Part shown: positions 14,598-21,509 of the stretch, piece by piece | How positions within the stretch are numbered: the first letter of the stretch is position 1 | Layout of the letters: the number at the start of each line of letters is the position of its first letter | Origin: Protofrankia sp963555915 | Lineage (GTDB): Bacteria > Actinomycetota > Actinomycetes > Frankiales > Frankiaceae | Direction of reading: 5' to 3' | DNA length: 24,336 bases | Assembly (NCBI RefSeq): GCF_963555915.1 | Contig: NZ_CAUVXL010000048.1 | Location: forward strand, 1-24,336 | Made by a program: the position numbers and the translations under genes | The notes under the pieces: generated by a model | Database searches by the model: none | Told to the model about the DNA's origin: nothing | Seen by the model: the letters and a program-made list of their open reading frames with translations, nothing else

Positions 14598-15230
14598 GTC
14601 GAGGTCGAGGCGCAGCTGCGGGCGGGTGGGATCCCGTAGGTCGGTTCCGGCGGCCAACCATCGCCGCTGGAGCTCGGCCGCTCCGTGTACCCGCTTGAAC
14701 GCCGACTCGTTGGGGGTCATCGGCAGGACCGGCAGGAAACGCACGGGTGCCGGTGCCTGCGTCGCTGTCCGGGCCGGCAGTGTCGCCGGTGGGTCGGTCG
14801 GGTCTGCCAGCGGCAGGTCGGGGATGAGCCCACCGGGCTCGGCGACGAGGACGGCGGTGAAGCGCGCGCCGTCCCAGAGCGGTTCACCCAGGTCGAGTCC
14901 TGCTCCGGCGACAACCGGGACGCCTTCGACAGCGGGTATCGCCGCCAGCAGGGCGAGCCGCCGGGCGACACTGTCGCGCTGGTCCTTCAGGGAGAGCACC
15001 AGCTCGGTGCGTGGTCCGGTCGGGTCGATCATTGATGATGCCGGATCGCCCATCGGGGCAATGGACATCCCGAGGGTTGCGTAGCGGACGACTCCCTGCG
15101 TTGTGCTGCCGAAACGCAGGACCTCGATGGGCTCGGCGCCGAGAAATGTGATCTCCGCGCGTCCGGTGTCAGGCCCGAGCTCCCGGATCAGGTGGGCCTC
15201 CACCAGCCTGAGTACATCCGCGCCGTCCAT
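14589..15230 (-). CDS. Suppressor of fused (SUFU) domain protein
   Basis: A 213-residue protein of the bacterial SUFU-domain family, whose function is unknown in actinobacteria. The domain is visible from ITFLGAEPIEVLRFG through VRYATLGMSIAPMGD, RTELVLSLK, VEGVPVVAGAGLDLGEPL, FTAVLVAEPGGL and FLPVLPMTPNESAFKRVHG, ending in LQRRWLAAGTDLRDPTRP. A low-complexity Pro/Ala/Thr insertion (near ADPTDPPATLPARTATQAP) interrupts it. The ATG at 15230 lies 30 bp after the SpoIIE-type gene on the same strand, without a terminator between them, so the two are probably one transcript. The ribosome binding site is weak. In Streptomyces, as I recall, it is a neighbour of MgtE_N/CBS and PHP genes. Confidence 0.82.
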   Translation of the reverse strand: MDGADVLRLVEAHLIRELGPDTGRAEITFLGAEPIEVLRFGSTTQGVVRYATLGMSIAPMGDPASSMIDPTGPRTELVLSLKDQRDSVARRLALLAAIPAVEGVPVVAGAGLDLGEPLWDGARFTAVLVAEPGGLIPDLPLADPTDPPATLPARTATQAPAPVRFLPVLPMTPNESAFKRVHGAAELQRRWLAAGTDLRDPTRPQLRLDLDDS

Positions 15231-15260
15231 GGAACCGACCCTACGGGCCTGATGAACCGT

Positions 15261-18053
15261 CTATGGCGGCAGCGGCTGCTCGGTCCAGATGACCTTGCCG
15301 TTGGACGTGTATCGGACACCCCAGCGTCGGGTGAGCTGAGCGATCAGGAAAAGGCCACGGCCGCCTTCGTCGGTGGTGCTGGCACGGCGCAGCCGGGGGG
15401 ATGTGCCGCTGGCGTCGGATACCTCGCAGATCAGCGTGTGGTCGTGTAGCAGGCGAACCTGGATGGGGCCGGTTGCGTGCCGGATCGCATTGGTGATCAG
15501 CTCGCTGACAACCAGTTCAGTGGTGAATGCGGCTTCCGCCAGCCCCCAGGCGGTGAGTTGCCGGGTGACCGCTGCACGCATGGTGGAGACGACCGTCGGG
15601 TCAGCGGGTATCTCCCAGCTGGCGTGGCGTTGTGGATCAAGCGCGCGGGTTCGAGCCACCACAAGGGCGACGTCGTCACTTGGATGAGCTGGGAGCATGG
15701 CCGTGACCAGAGCCTGGCAGGTCTCCTCCGGCGGACGGTCGGGATGGGCCAGCAGGCGCCGGAGCTGGTCGAGACCAGCGTCGATGTCGCGGTGTCGGTC
15801 CTCGATGAGCCCGTCGGTGTACAGGACGAGTTGACTGCCGGGAGCCATCTCGAAGTCGACCGCTTCGAAGGGCAGTCCACCAAGGCCGAGCGGTGGTCCG
15901 GCAGGTAGATCGAGGAACTCCACGCTGCCGTCGGGCGCAATGAGTGCGGGCATCGGGTGTCCGGCCCGCGCCATGGTGCAGCGTCTGGAGACCGGATCGT
16001 AGATCGCGTACAGGCAGGTTGCCCCGATCATCCCGTGCCCGCAGGGTTCGGCGCCCTCCTCCTCGTCAAGACGGTTGACCAGGTCGTCGAGATGACCGAG
16101 GAGTTCATCGACAGGCAGGTCCAGGGCGGAGAAGTTCTGGACGGCGGTACGTAGGCGACCCATGGTGGCGGCGGCGTGCAGGCCGTGGCCGACCACGTCA
16201 CCAACCACCAGGGCAACGCGGGCGCTGGACAGGGGGATGACGTCGAACCAGTCGCCGCCTACTCCCGACTGGGCAGGCAGGTAGCGGTGGGCGACTTCGA
16301 CGGCATGCTGTGCGGGTACGCCCCGGGGGAGCAGACTGCGTTGGAGGGCCAGCGCCAGTCCGTGTTCGCGGGTGTAGCGGCGGGCGTTGTCGATGCACAC
16401 GGCGGCCCGGGCGACCAGTTCCTCGGCGAGGGACAGGTCATCCTCCTCGAAGGCGCCGGGCTGTTCGGATCGGTAGAAGCTGGCGATCCCGAGTGTCTCG
16501 CCGCGTGCGCGCATCGGGACTGTCATGAGTGAGTGGATGCGATGGTCGAGAAGAGTCTCACCGCGCGCGGGATCCTGAGCCAGCCATCCGCTCGCGACCC
16601 GTAGATCTTTCTCAAGAACTGACCGCCCGTGGGTGAAGCACTGCGCCTGGGGGGTTGCCGGGAGGTAGCACACGAGGTCGCCCGGCGGGTAGAACGCGCC
16701 CTCTGTCGTGATGCCGCGGACGGCGATGCGGCGCATTCCTTCATTCATGCTGGTCGGTTCGTCCCCGCGCAGGACAGCGTCAGGAAGATCAACGGTGACG
16801 TGGTCGGCGAATCGTGGGACCGCGACATCGGCCAGCTCCTCGGCGGTCCGCGTCACGTCCAGGGTGGTACCGATGCGCATGCTGGCCTCATAAAGTAGCC
16901 CCAGACGTTTCCGTGCAGCGACTGCGACATGGCCGACCCCCGGTTCGCCCACCAGCAGCAGCCACCTGTCGGTGTCACCAGCCGGCTCGGCCATTTCCGG
17001 CTCGGCTACTTCCGACTCGGCTACTTCCGACTTGATCAGCCGTAGCTGTCGTGGCAGGTCGTTTTCGGGTGCGGAGTGTGGGAGCGCGATGCCGCCTGTG
17101 GTGACCGGATGCCGCGGCGTCCCGCCGGTGAGGCTGGCCTCGACAGCGAGCCCCGCGGCACCGGCGGAGGCCGTCACCGGCCGACACACCAGCACGGCTA
17201 CCTGGCCGTTGGACAAACGCACCTCCACGGCAGCCCGACGCGCGGCGGAAATGAGGTCCGTCGCCTTCTCCCGCAGGATTTGTTCGTCCTGGTTGTTTAT
17301 CCTGAGGTTGGCGGCGGCACGAAGGACGACCTCGGCCGGTGCTTGAACGCACGGGTCACCTGCTACCGCCACAATGGACGTGCGAGTGCGCCGTTTGTTC
17401 TGGAGGAATGTCCGGAGGAGGGCGCGCTCCCGCTCCGCACACTGTTCCAGCAGCTGCCGTTCGATGGCGCCGGCGGTTTCACGGACCAGAGCCACCATCG
17501 CCGGATCAGCGGCAGAGCGCAGGCAGGTGAGATCGATGACGCCTTCGATCCGGCCGCTGATCGGATCGCGTATCGGTGCGCCCGCGCAGACATACGGGTG
17601 TAGGCGGGCGGCGAAGTGCTCGACGCTCGAAACATAGGAGGGGCCACGTTCCACGAGCGCGGTGCCGATCCCGTTGGTACCGACGACGTGTTCGGCGTAG
17701 CTGAAGCCGGGTGCGAGACACACCCCGTCCAGATGTCGGTTCAGCGCCAGCCCGCTTGCGCGACGCTGGAGGACAGTTGCCTCACTGTCGGTGAGAATCA
17801 CGCCTACTCCGGTACCCGCGAGGCTGGCTTCCAGCCGATCGAGAACAGGCGCGGCCACGCGGGCGATGCGTTCCTCCGGGTCGAGATCGGACCGGTAGGA
17901 AGGCGCGAGACGGTCCGGGGTGAGCCCGACCGACTCGCAGCGTCGCCACGAACTCAAGATCGGAACGCGGACGCTTCCCCCGGCCGGTTCGCCTGTCGCG
18001 AGATGCTCCCGGGCGCGGTCGAGCGCGCCGGCGTCCTCAACGGCGTTTGTCAT
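15261..18053 (-). CDS. Multidomain stress regulator: AcoR-like GAF, GAF, SpoIIE phosphatase, HATPase
   Basis: A 930-residue cytosolic regulator joining sensing, PP2C-type phosphatase and anti-sigma-kinase-like modules. Residues about 30-200 resemble the N-terminus of AcoR-type activators (PILSSWRRCESVGL, HVVGTNGIGTALVE, IRDPISGRIEGVIDLTC), followed by a region seen in actinobacterial AcoR relatives (LLRTFLQNKRR to LVCRP). After a linker with a 15-bp repeat comes a second GAF (RKRLGLLYEASMRIGTTLDV to AAVCIDNARRY). The SpoIIE phosphatase shows LQRSLLPRG, GGDWFDV, GDVVGHG, YTDGLIE and HPSDDVALVV. From about 810 an RsbW-like HATPase has ELVVSELITNAIRHA and DEGGRGLFL. ATG 18053 has GAGGAGAA 7 bases upstream. 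It likely acts on an anti-sigma/anti-anti-sigma pair. Divergent from TerD; SUFU follows. Confidence 0.9.
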   Translation of the reverse strand: MTNAVEDAGALDRAREHLATGEPAGGSVRVPILSSWRRCESVGLTPDRLAPSYRSDLDPEERIARVAAPVLDRLEASLAGTGVGVILTDSEATVLQRRASGLALNRHLDGVCLAPGFSYAEHVVGTNGIGTALVERGPSYVSSVEHFAARLHPYVCAGAPIRDPISGRIEGVIDLTCLRSAADPAMVALVRETAGAIERQLLEQCAERERALLRTFLQNKRRTRTSIVAVAGDPCVQAPAEVVLRAAANLRINNQDEQILREKATDLISAARRAAVEVRLSNGQVAVLVCRPVTASAGAAGLAVEASLTGGTPRHPVTTGGIALPHSAPENDLPRQLRLIKSEVAESEVAEPEMAEPAGDTDRWLLLVGEPGVGHVAVAARKRLGLLYEASMRIGTTLDVTRTAEELADVAVPRFADHVTVDLPDAVLRGDEPTSMNEGMRRIAVRGITTEGAFYPPGDLVCYLPATPQAQCFTHGRSVLEKDLRVASGWLAQDPARGETLLDHRIHSLMTVPMRARGETLGIASFYRSEQPGAFEEDDLSLAEELVARAAVCIDNARRYTREHGLALALQRSLLPRGVPAQHAVEVAHRYLPAQSGVGGDWFDVIPLSSARVALVVGDVVGHGLHAAATMGRLRTAVQNFSALDLPVDELLGHLDDLVNRLDEEEGAEPCGHGMIGATCLYAIYDPVSRRCTMARAGHPMPALIAPDGSVEFLDLPAGPPLGLGGLPFEAVDFEMAPGSQLVLYTDGLIEDRHRDIDAGLDQLRRLLAHPDRPPEETCQALVTAMLPAHPSDDVALVVARTRALDPQRHASWEIPADPTVVSTMRAAVTRQLTAWGLAEAAFTTELVVSELITNAIRHATGPIQVRLLHDHTLICEVSDASGTSPRLRRASTTDEGGRGLFLIAQLTRRWGVRYTSNGKVIWTEQPLPP
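16984..17028. repeat. 15-bp tandem repeat in the SpoIIE protein linker
   Basis: Three copies of a 15-bp unit (GGCTCGGCTACTTCC and variants) at 16984-16998, 16999-17013 and 17014-17028 encode five-residue E(V/M)AES/P units between the AcoR-like part and the second GAF domain. The repeat is in frame, so copy changes alter only linker length. Confidence 0.85.
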
Positions 18054-18185
18054 CGGGCACTTCTCCTCGCGCAAGATCGAGTGGTGTCCTCTCTGGTCAT
18101 CGGCGTGGTGTTCATTCTCATCGTCTCTTCCGGTCGGCGGGATAAACCATATCTCCGGCTGGCGTGGATCATTTCGTTCGCATTT

Positions 18186-18242
18186 TTACTCGGAGTAATG
18201 ACCCGGGTTGGGGTCGCGTAAAGTTTCGGTTCACGGGTGAAC
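18186..18242. promoter_or_regulatory. Cluster of three palindromes, candidate operators
   Basis: TTACTC-G-GAGTAA (18186-18198), GACCC-N6-GGGTC (18200-18215) and GTTCAC-GG-GTGAAC (18229-18242) follow one another in 57 bp, about 135-190 bp upstream of the SpoIIE-type start. The arms are perfect. They are of three different sequences, so more than one protein or a chance contribution is possible. Confidence 0.45.
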
Positions 18243-18474
18243 ATTTCGTGGTCGTAAGTCCTACTAATCACCGCAAATGGAGCTGCGGGCTGAGGCGTCC
18301 AGGCGGTTCTTATGATCAAGAAATGTGGGTCGCGGGGACAGCTCGGTCGCACGCGTCGGGGAGCCCACAGACGGGTCCGGGTTGTTCGGTTCGTTGAGCG
18401 GTTGGTTCGTACCGGTCCGCCGCCTCGGGTTGGGACCGGTCGCTGGACGCGGGACGCGGCGCCGGCGACCCGAA

Positions 18475-18499
18475 GGAACCTAATAGGCTGTGAGCGTCC
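18475..18499 (+). promoter_or_regulatory. Candidate ECF-sigma promoter for terD (GGAACC ... CGTCC)
   Basis: GGAACC at 18475-18480 and CGTCC at 18495-18499 are separated by 14 bases, resembling the GGAAC/CGTC elements of extracytoplasmic-function sigma factors. The implied start lies about 80 nt before the TerD ATG. An 8-bp inverted repeat, TGTGAGCG (18489-18496) with 18509-18516, overlaps the -10 side and could be an operator or a leader hairpin. This is read by eye against generic consensus. Confidence 0.35.
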
Positions 18500-18583
18500 G
18501 ACCCCGGGCGCTCACAAGGCCGCGCGGTCACGGCTCTTCTCCTGCGGCCGGAGGCCCCGAGCAATCCAGACGTGGAGGCCGCC

Positions 18584-19915
18584 ATGGCGCAGGTGCTGAG
18601 CAAGGGCGCGAACGCACCGTTGTCCACTAATGATGTACGTGTGGAGATCAGTTCGTCGACTCCGCTCGACATCGCCGCGTTGCTGGTCACGGCGGGCGGC
18701 AAAGTCCGTTCGGACGCCGACTTCGTGTTCTTCAACCAGCCCACCGGCCCCGGGGTGCGCCTCCTCCCACCCTCGGCGCTCGAGTTCGCACTGGGGCTGG
18801 TACCCGCCGACATCGACAAGGTCGTCATCACCGGCAGCCTGGACGGGTCCGGCCCGTCGACCTTCGCCACCGTCGGGGCACTGCAGGTCTCCGTCAGAGA
18901 TCTTCGGGGCGCGGAACTCGCCCGTTTCGACCCGGTCGGGCTGACCGTTGAGACGGCACTGGTGCTCGTCGAGTTGTACCGGCGCCAGGGGTCCTGGAAG
19001 GTGCGTGCCGTGGGGCAGGGGTACGCCTCGGGCCTTGCCGGTATCGCCACCGACTTCGGGATCACAGTGGATGATCCGGCAGTGGATGAGGCACCCACAC
19101 AGCTCTATGTGCCGCCGACGCAGCCGGCATCCCCAGCGCAGCCGGCATCCCCAGCGCGGCCGGTAGCCCAACCCCAGCAGCAGTGGGGCCCGCCGCCATC
19201 ACCGGCCCCGCAGGCACAACAACAATGGGGTCCGCCGCACGGCCAGCAGCCATCACCGGCCCCGCAGGCACAACAACAATGGGGTCCGCCGCACGGCCAG
19301 CAGTCACAACCGGCCCCGCAGGTGGCCGGTGCCCCGACCGTCAACCTGGACAAGGGCCGGGTCTCGTTGCGCAAGGGCCAGAGTGTCTCACTGGTCAAGA
19401 CCGGGACCCCGCCGTTGACCCGGGTGCGGATGGCACTGGGTTGGGATCCGGCCCACCGGGGACGCCAGATCGATCTGGACGCCTCCTGCATCCTGTTCGA
19501 CAGCCGCGGCAAGGACGTCGACAAGGTGTGGTTCATGTCGAAGAAGGGTGCCCGCGGCGCGGTTCGCCATTCCGGTGACAACCTCACCGGCAGCGGCGAG
19601 GGCGACGACGAGACCATCTTCGTCGATCTTGCGGGGCTCCCGTCCACCGTCGAAGCGCTGGTCTTCACGGTGAACAGCTTTCAGGGCCAGCAGTTCACCG
19701 AGGTCCGTAACGCCTTCTGCCGCCTGATCGACGATTTCACCGGTGCCGAGCTCGTCCGTTTCGACCTGTCGGAGTCAAAACCGCACACCGGTCTCGTCAT
19801 GTGCAAGGTTGCACGTCAGCAGGGTGGGCCGAACTGGACGATGACGGCCATCGGCGAGTTCCACGACGGCAAGACCGTACGCGCGATGGTCGGGCCGGCC
19901 AGGCAGTACCTCTAG
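18584..19915 (+). CDS. TerD family stress protein with two TerD-like domains
   Basis: A 443-residue cytosolic protein of the TerD/calcium-binding stress family associated with tellurite resistance and general stress. The N-terminal TerD-like domain (about 1-170: LDIAALLVTAGGKVRSDADFVFF, DIDKVVITGSLDG) lacks the acidic HSGDNLTG motif. The C-terminal domain (about 250-443) keeps it: ALGWDP, IDLDASCILFD, then HSGDNLTGSGEGDDE, which carries the usual calcium ligands. A Pro/Gln-rich linker of roughly 80 residues built from 18-bp and 54-bp DNA repeats joins them. The ATG at 18584 has GGAGG 5 bases upstream; a GTG four codons earlier is less likely. It is monocistronic, followed by a strong hairpin at 19942-19985. 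No other ter genes are in the window. Confidence 0.92.
   Translation: MAQVLSKGANAPLSTNDVRVEISSSTPLDIAALLVTAGGKVRSDADFVFFNQPTGPGVRLLPPSALEFALGLVPADIDKVVITGSLDGSGPSTFATVGALQVSVRDLRGAELARFDPVGLTVETALVLVELYRRQGSWKVRAVGQGYASGLAGIATDFGITVDDPAVDEAPTQLYVPPTQPASPAQPASPARPVAQPQQQWGPPPSPAPQAQQQWGPPHGQQPSPAPQAQQQWGPPHGQQSQPAPQVAGAPTVNLDKGRVSLRKGQSVSLVKTGTPPLTRVRMALGWDPAHRGRQIDLDASCILFDSRGKDVDKVWFMSKKGARGAVRHSGDNLTGSGEGDDETIFVDLAGLPSTVEALVFTVNSFQGQQFTEVRNAFCRLIDDFTGAELVRFDLSESKPHTGLVMCKVARQQGGPNWTMTAIGEFHDGKTVRAMVGPARQYL
19130..19165. repeat. 18-bp tandem repeat in the TerD linker
   Basis: GCAGCCGGCATCCCCAGC occurs twice exactly (19130-19147, 19148-19165) and partly a third time, encoding QPASPA units in frame. 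Confidence 0.92.
19199..19303. repeat. 54-bp tandem repeat in the TerD linker
   Basis: A 54-bp unit starting TCACCGGCCCCGCAGG at 19199 recurs at 19253; 51 bases of the second copy are identical, and a diverged partial copy precedes and follows. It encodes 18-residue PAPQAQQQWGPPHGQQ-type units. The near-identity of the DNA, including silent positions, indicates recent duplication. Confidence 0.92.
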
Positions 19916-19941
19916 CCCGCTCGAGCGCTAGCCCGCTTGGG

Positions 19942-19985
19942 GCCGCCGGCCGCGCGAGAAGAATCATGCTCGCGCGGCCGGCGGC
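19942..19985. terminator. Bidirectional hairpin terminator between terD and the acyl-CoA dehydrogenase gene
   Basis: A perfect 17-bp inverted repeat (GCCGCCGGCCGCGCGAG at 19942-19958 with 19969-19985) encloses a 10-nt loop. It lies 26 bp after the TerD stop and 12 bp beyond the stop of the convergent gene, so it can serve both. Confidence 0.85.
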
Positions 19986-19997
19986 TGGCGGGGTTGG

Positions 19998-21194
19998 CTA
20001 CGGGAGTTTGTACTCCTTGAGCAACGCCCGGCTGATGATGCGCTTCTGTACCTCGGAGGTACCCTCGCCGATGAGCATGAACGGCGCCTCCCGGAAAAGT
20101 CGCTCGATCTCGTACTCCTTGGAGTAGCCGTAACCACCGTGGATGCGGAACGACTCGGTGGTCACCTCGAAGCAGTACTCGCTGGCAAGGTACTTGGCCA
20201 TACCCGCCTCGACGTCGTTGCGCTGGCCGCTGTCCTTCTTGCGGGCGGCATTCACCATCATCAGGTGGCCGGCCTCGACCTTGGTCGCCATCTCGGCCAA
20301 CTTGAAGGCGATCGCCTGATGGTCGACAATCTGCTTACCGAAGGTGCGGCGCTGCTGGGCGTAGGCGATCGCCAGCTCGAATGCCCGGATCATGATGCCG
20401 CACGCGCGGGCCGCGACATTGACCCGGCCGACTTCGACACCGTCCATCATCTGGTAGAAGCCCTTGCCCCGGCCGTCGGCGCCGCCGAGGATCGACGAGT
20501 TCGGTACCCGGTGGTTGTCCAGCACCATCTCGGTGGTCTCGACGCCCTTGTAGCCGAGTTTGTCGATTTTTCCGGGAATCGTGATGCCGGCGTTGGTGCC
20601 GAAGCCGGGCTCCTTTTCCAGCAGGAAGGTCGTCATGTTCCGGTAGACCGAGTCGGCACCCTCGTCGGTCTTGACAAGGGTGGCGACGATGCCGGCACGG
20701 GCACCGTTGGTCAGCCACATCTTCTGGCCGTTGATGAGGTATTCGTCGCCGTCGCGAGTGGCCCGGGTGGTGATGGCGGACACGTCCGAACCGCAGCCCG
20801 GCTCGCTCAGGGAGAACGCGCCGCGCACCTCCCCGGTCGCCATTTTCGGCAGGAGCCGCTGCTTTTGCTCGGGGGAGCCGTGCTGGAGAAGGAGGTAGGC
20901 GACGATGAAGTGTGTGTTGATGACACCCGAGACGCTCATCCAGCCGCGGGCTATCTCCTCGACAACCAGGGCGTACGTGAGCAGCGATTCACCGAGCCCG
21001 CCGTACTCCTCCGGAATGGTGATCCCGAAAAGCCCCATCTCTTTCATGGCTTCGACGATCGCCTCGGGGAACTCGTCCTTGTGTTCGAGTTCGGTGGCGT
21101 ATGGCAGAATCTCCTTGTCGACGAACGTGCGCACGGCCGACAGAATGTCAGCCTGAACATCGGTCAGACCGTCGGTCTGCGCGATCCTGCCCAT
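19998..21194 (-). CDS. Acyl-CoA dehydrogenase
   Basis: A 398-residue FAD-dependent acyl-CoA dehydrogenase catalysing the first, alpha-beta dehydrogenation step of acyl-CoA oxidation. It shows FGITIPEEYGGLGESLL, the FAD/substrate motif GAFSLSEPGCGSDVS, INGQKMWLTNGA, the YAQQRRTFGKQI helix, and RIHGGYGYSKEYEIERLFREA. The catalytic base position of the short/medium-chain branch is occupied by Glu377 in IGEGTSEVQ. The start is the ATG at 21194 with AAGGGAAG 8 bases upstream; the frame is open to 21236 but that part is not family-like. Chain length preference is not determinable. It converges on TerD and is divergent from the MgtE_N/CBS gene. Confidence 0.95.
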   Translation of the reverse strand: MGRIAQTDGLTDVQADILSAVRTFVDKEILPYATELEHKDEFPEAIVEAMKEMGLFGITIPEEYGGLGESLLTYALVVEEIARGWMSVSGVINTHFIVAYLLLQHGSPEQKQRLLPKMATGEVRGAFSLSEPGCGSDVSAITTRATRDGDEYLINGQKMWLTNGARAGIVATLVKTDEGADSVYRNMTTFLLEKEPGFGTNAGITIPGKIDKLGYKGVETTEMVLDNHRVPNSSILGGADGRGKGFYQMMDGVEVGRVNVAARACGIMIRAFELAIAYAQQRRTFGKQIVDHQAIAFKLAEMATKVEAGHLMMVNAARKKDSGQRNDVEAGMAKYLASEYCFEVTTESFRIHGGYGYSKEYEIERLFREAPFMLIGEGTSEVQKRIISRALLKEYKLP

Positions 21195-21509
21195 CGTGTC
21201 CGCTTCCCTTCTCCGCCTATCACCGGTAACCGGCACCTGCCGACTGCCCTGCCGACTGCTCTGTCGACTGCTCTGTCGACTGCTCTGTCGAAAAACAGCC
21301 GCACAGCCGCACAGCCGCGTACGGGCCGCACGTCAATCGCGACCATTGCGGATGGGCTGTCACACACTTATGAGCAGTATCGCGGCATTCGGGGTCGGGC
21401 GCGAGTGGAGCCGGCGGCCGTGGCCTGGCTGGTGCAGCCCGGCGCGAGCGGAGCAATGATCATTTTTGCCAAGAGCGCCCGGCATCGGGGGCGGAGGTAG
21501 CCTCACGCC
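21195..21509. other. Divergent intergenic region with two tandem repeat arrays
   Basis: No gene is seen in this 315-bp gap between the acyl-CoA dehydrogenase and MgtE_N/CBS starts. It holds the 12-bp and 8-bp arrays at 21241-21318 and a dyad-like ACCGGTAACCGG near 21222, about 30 bp from the dehydrogenase start. Nothing recognisable lies between 21330 and 21490. Confidence 0.5.
21241..21318. repeat. Adjacent 12-bp (x4) and 8-bp (x3) tandem repeats
   Basis: CGACTGCTCTGT occurs three times exactly at 21253-21288, preceded by a diverged copy at 21241-21252. A few A residues follow, then ACAGCCGC three times exactly at 21295-21318. The end of one array (CTGT) and the start of the other (ACAG) can pair across the CGAAAA loop, and the array sits 47 bp upstream of the acyl-CoA dehydrogenase start. 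Confidence 0.9.

Larger units (their letters stand above)
18054..18583. other. Long AT-richer intergenic region between the SpoIIE-type and TerD genes
   Basis: I see no gene in this 530-bp divergent gap. Its left half (about 18080-18320) is clearly richer in A+T than the rest of the window and holds three dyads (18186-18242). The right half is GC-rich again and contains an ECF-type promoter candidate and a hairpin (18489-18496 with 18509-18516). It should contain the promoters of both genes. Confidence 0.6.

Noticed and set aside
18050..18352. 100-codon minus-strand frame in the SpoIIE/TerD gap
   Set aside because: It overlaps the SpoIIE-type start region, has no ribosome binding site and its translation is not protein-like; the dyads explain the region better.
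20139..21500. 453-codon plus-strand frame opposite the acyl-CoA dehydrogenase
   Set aside because: Low-complexity translation antisense to a complete enzyme, ending within the tandem repeats; no ribosome binding site.
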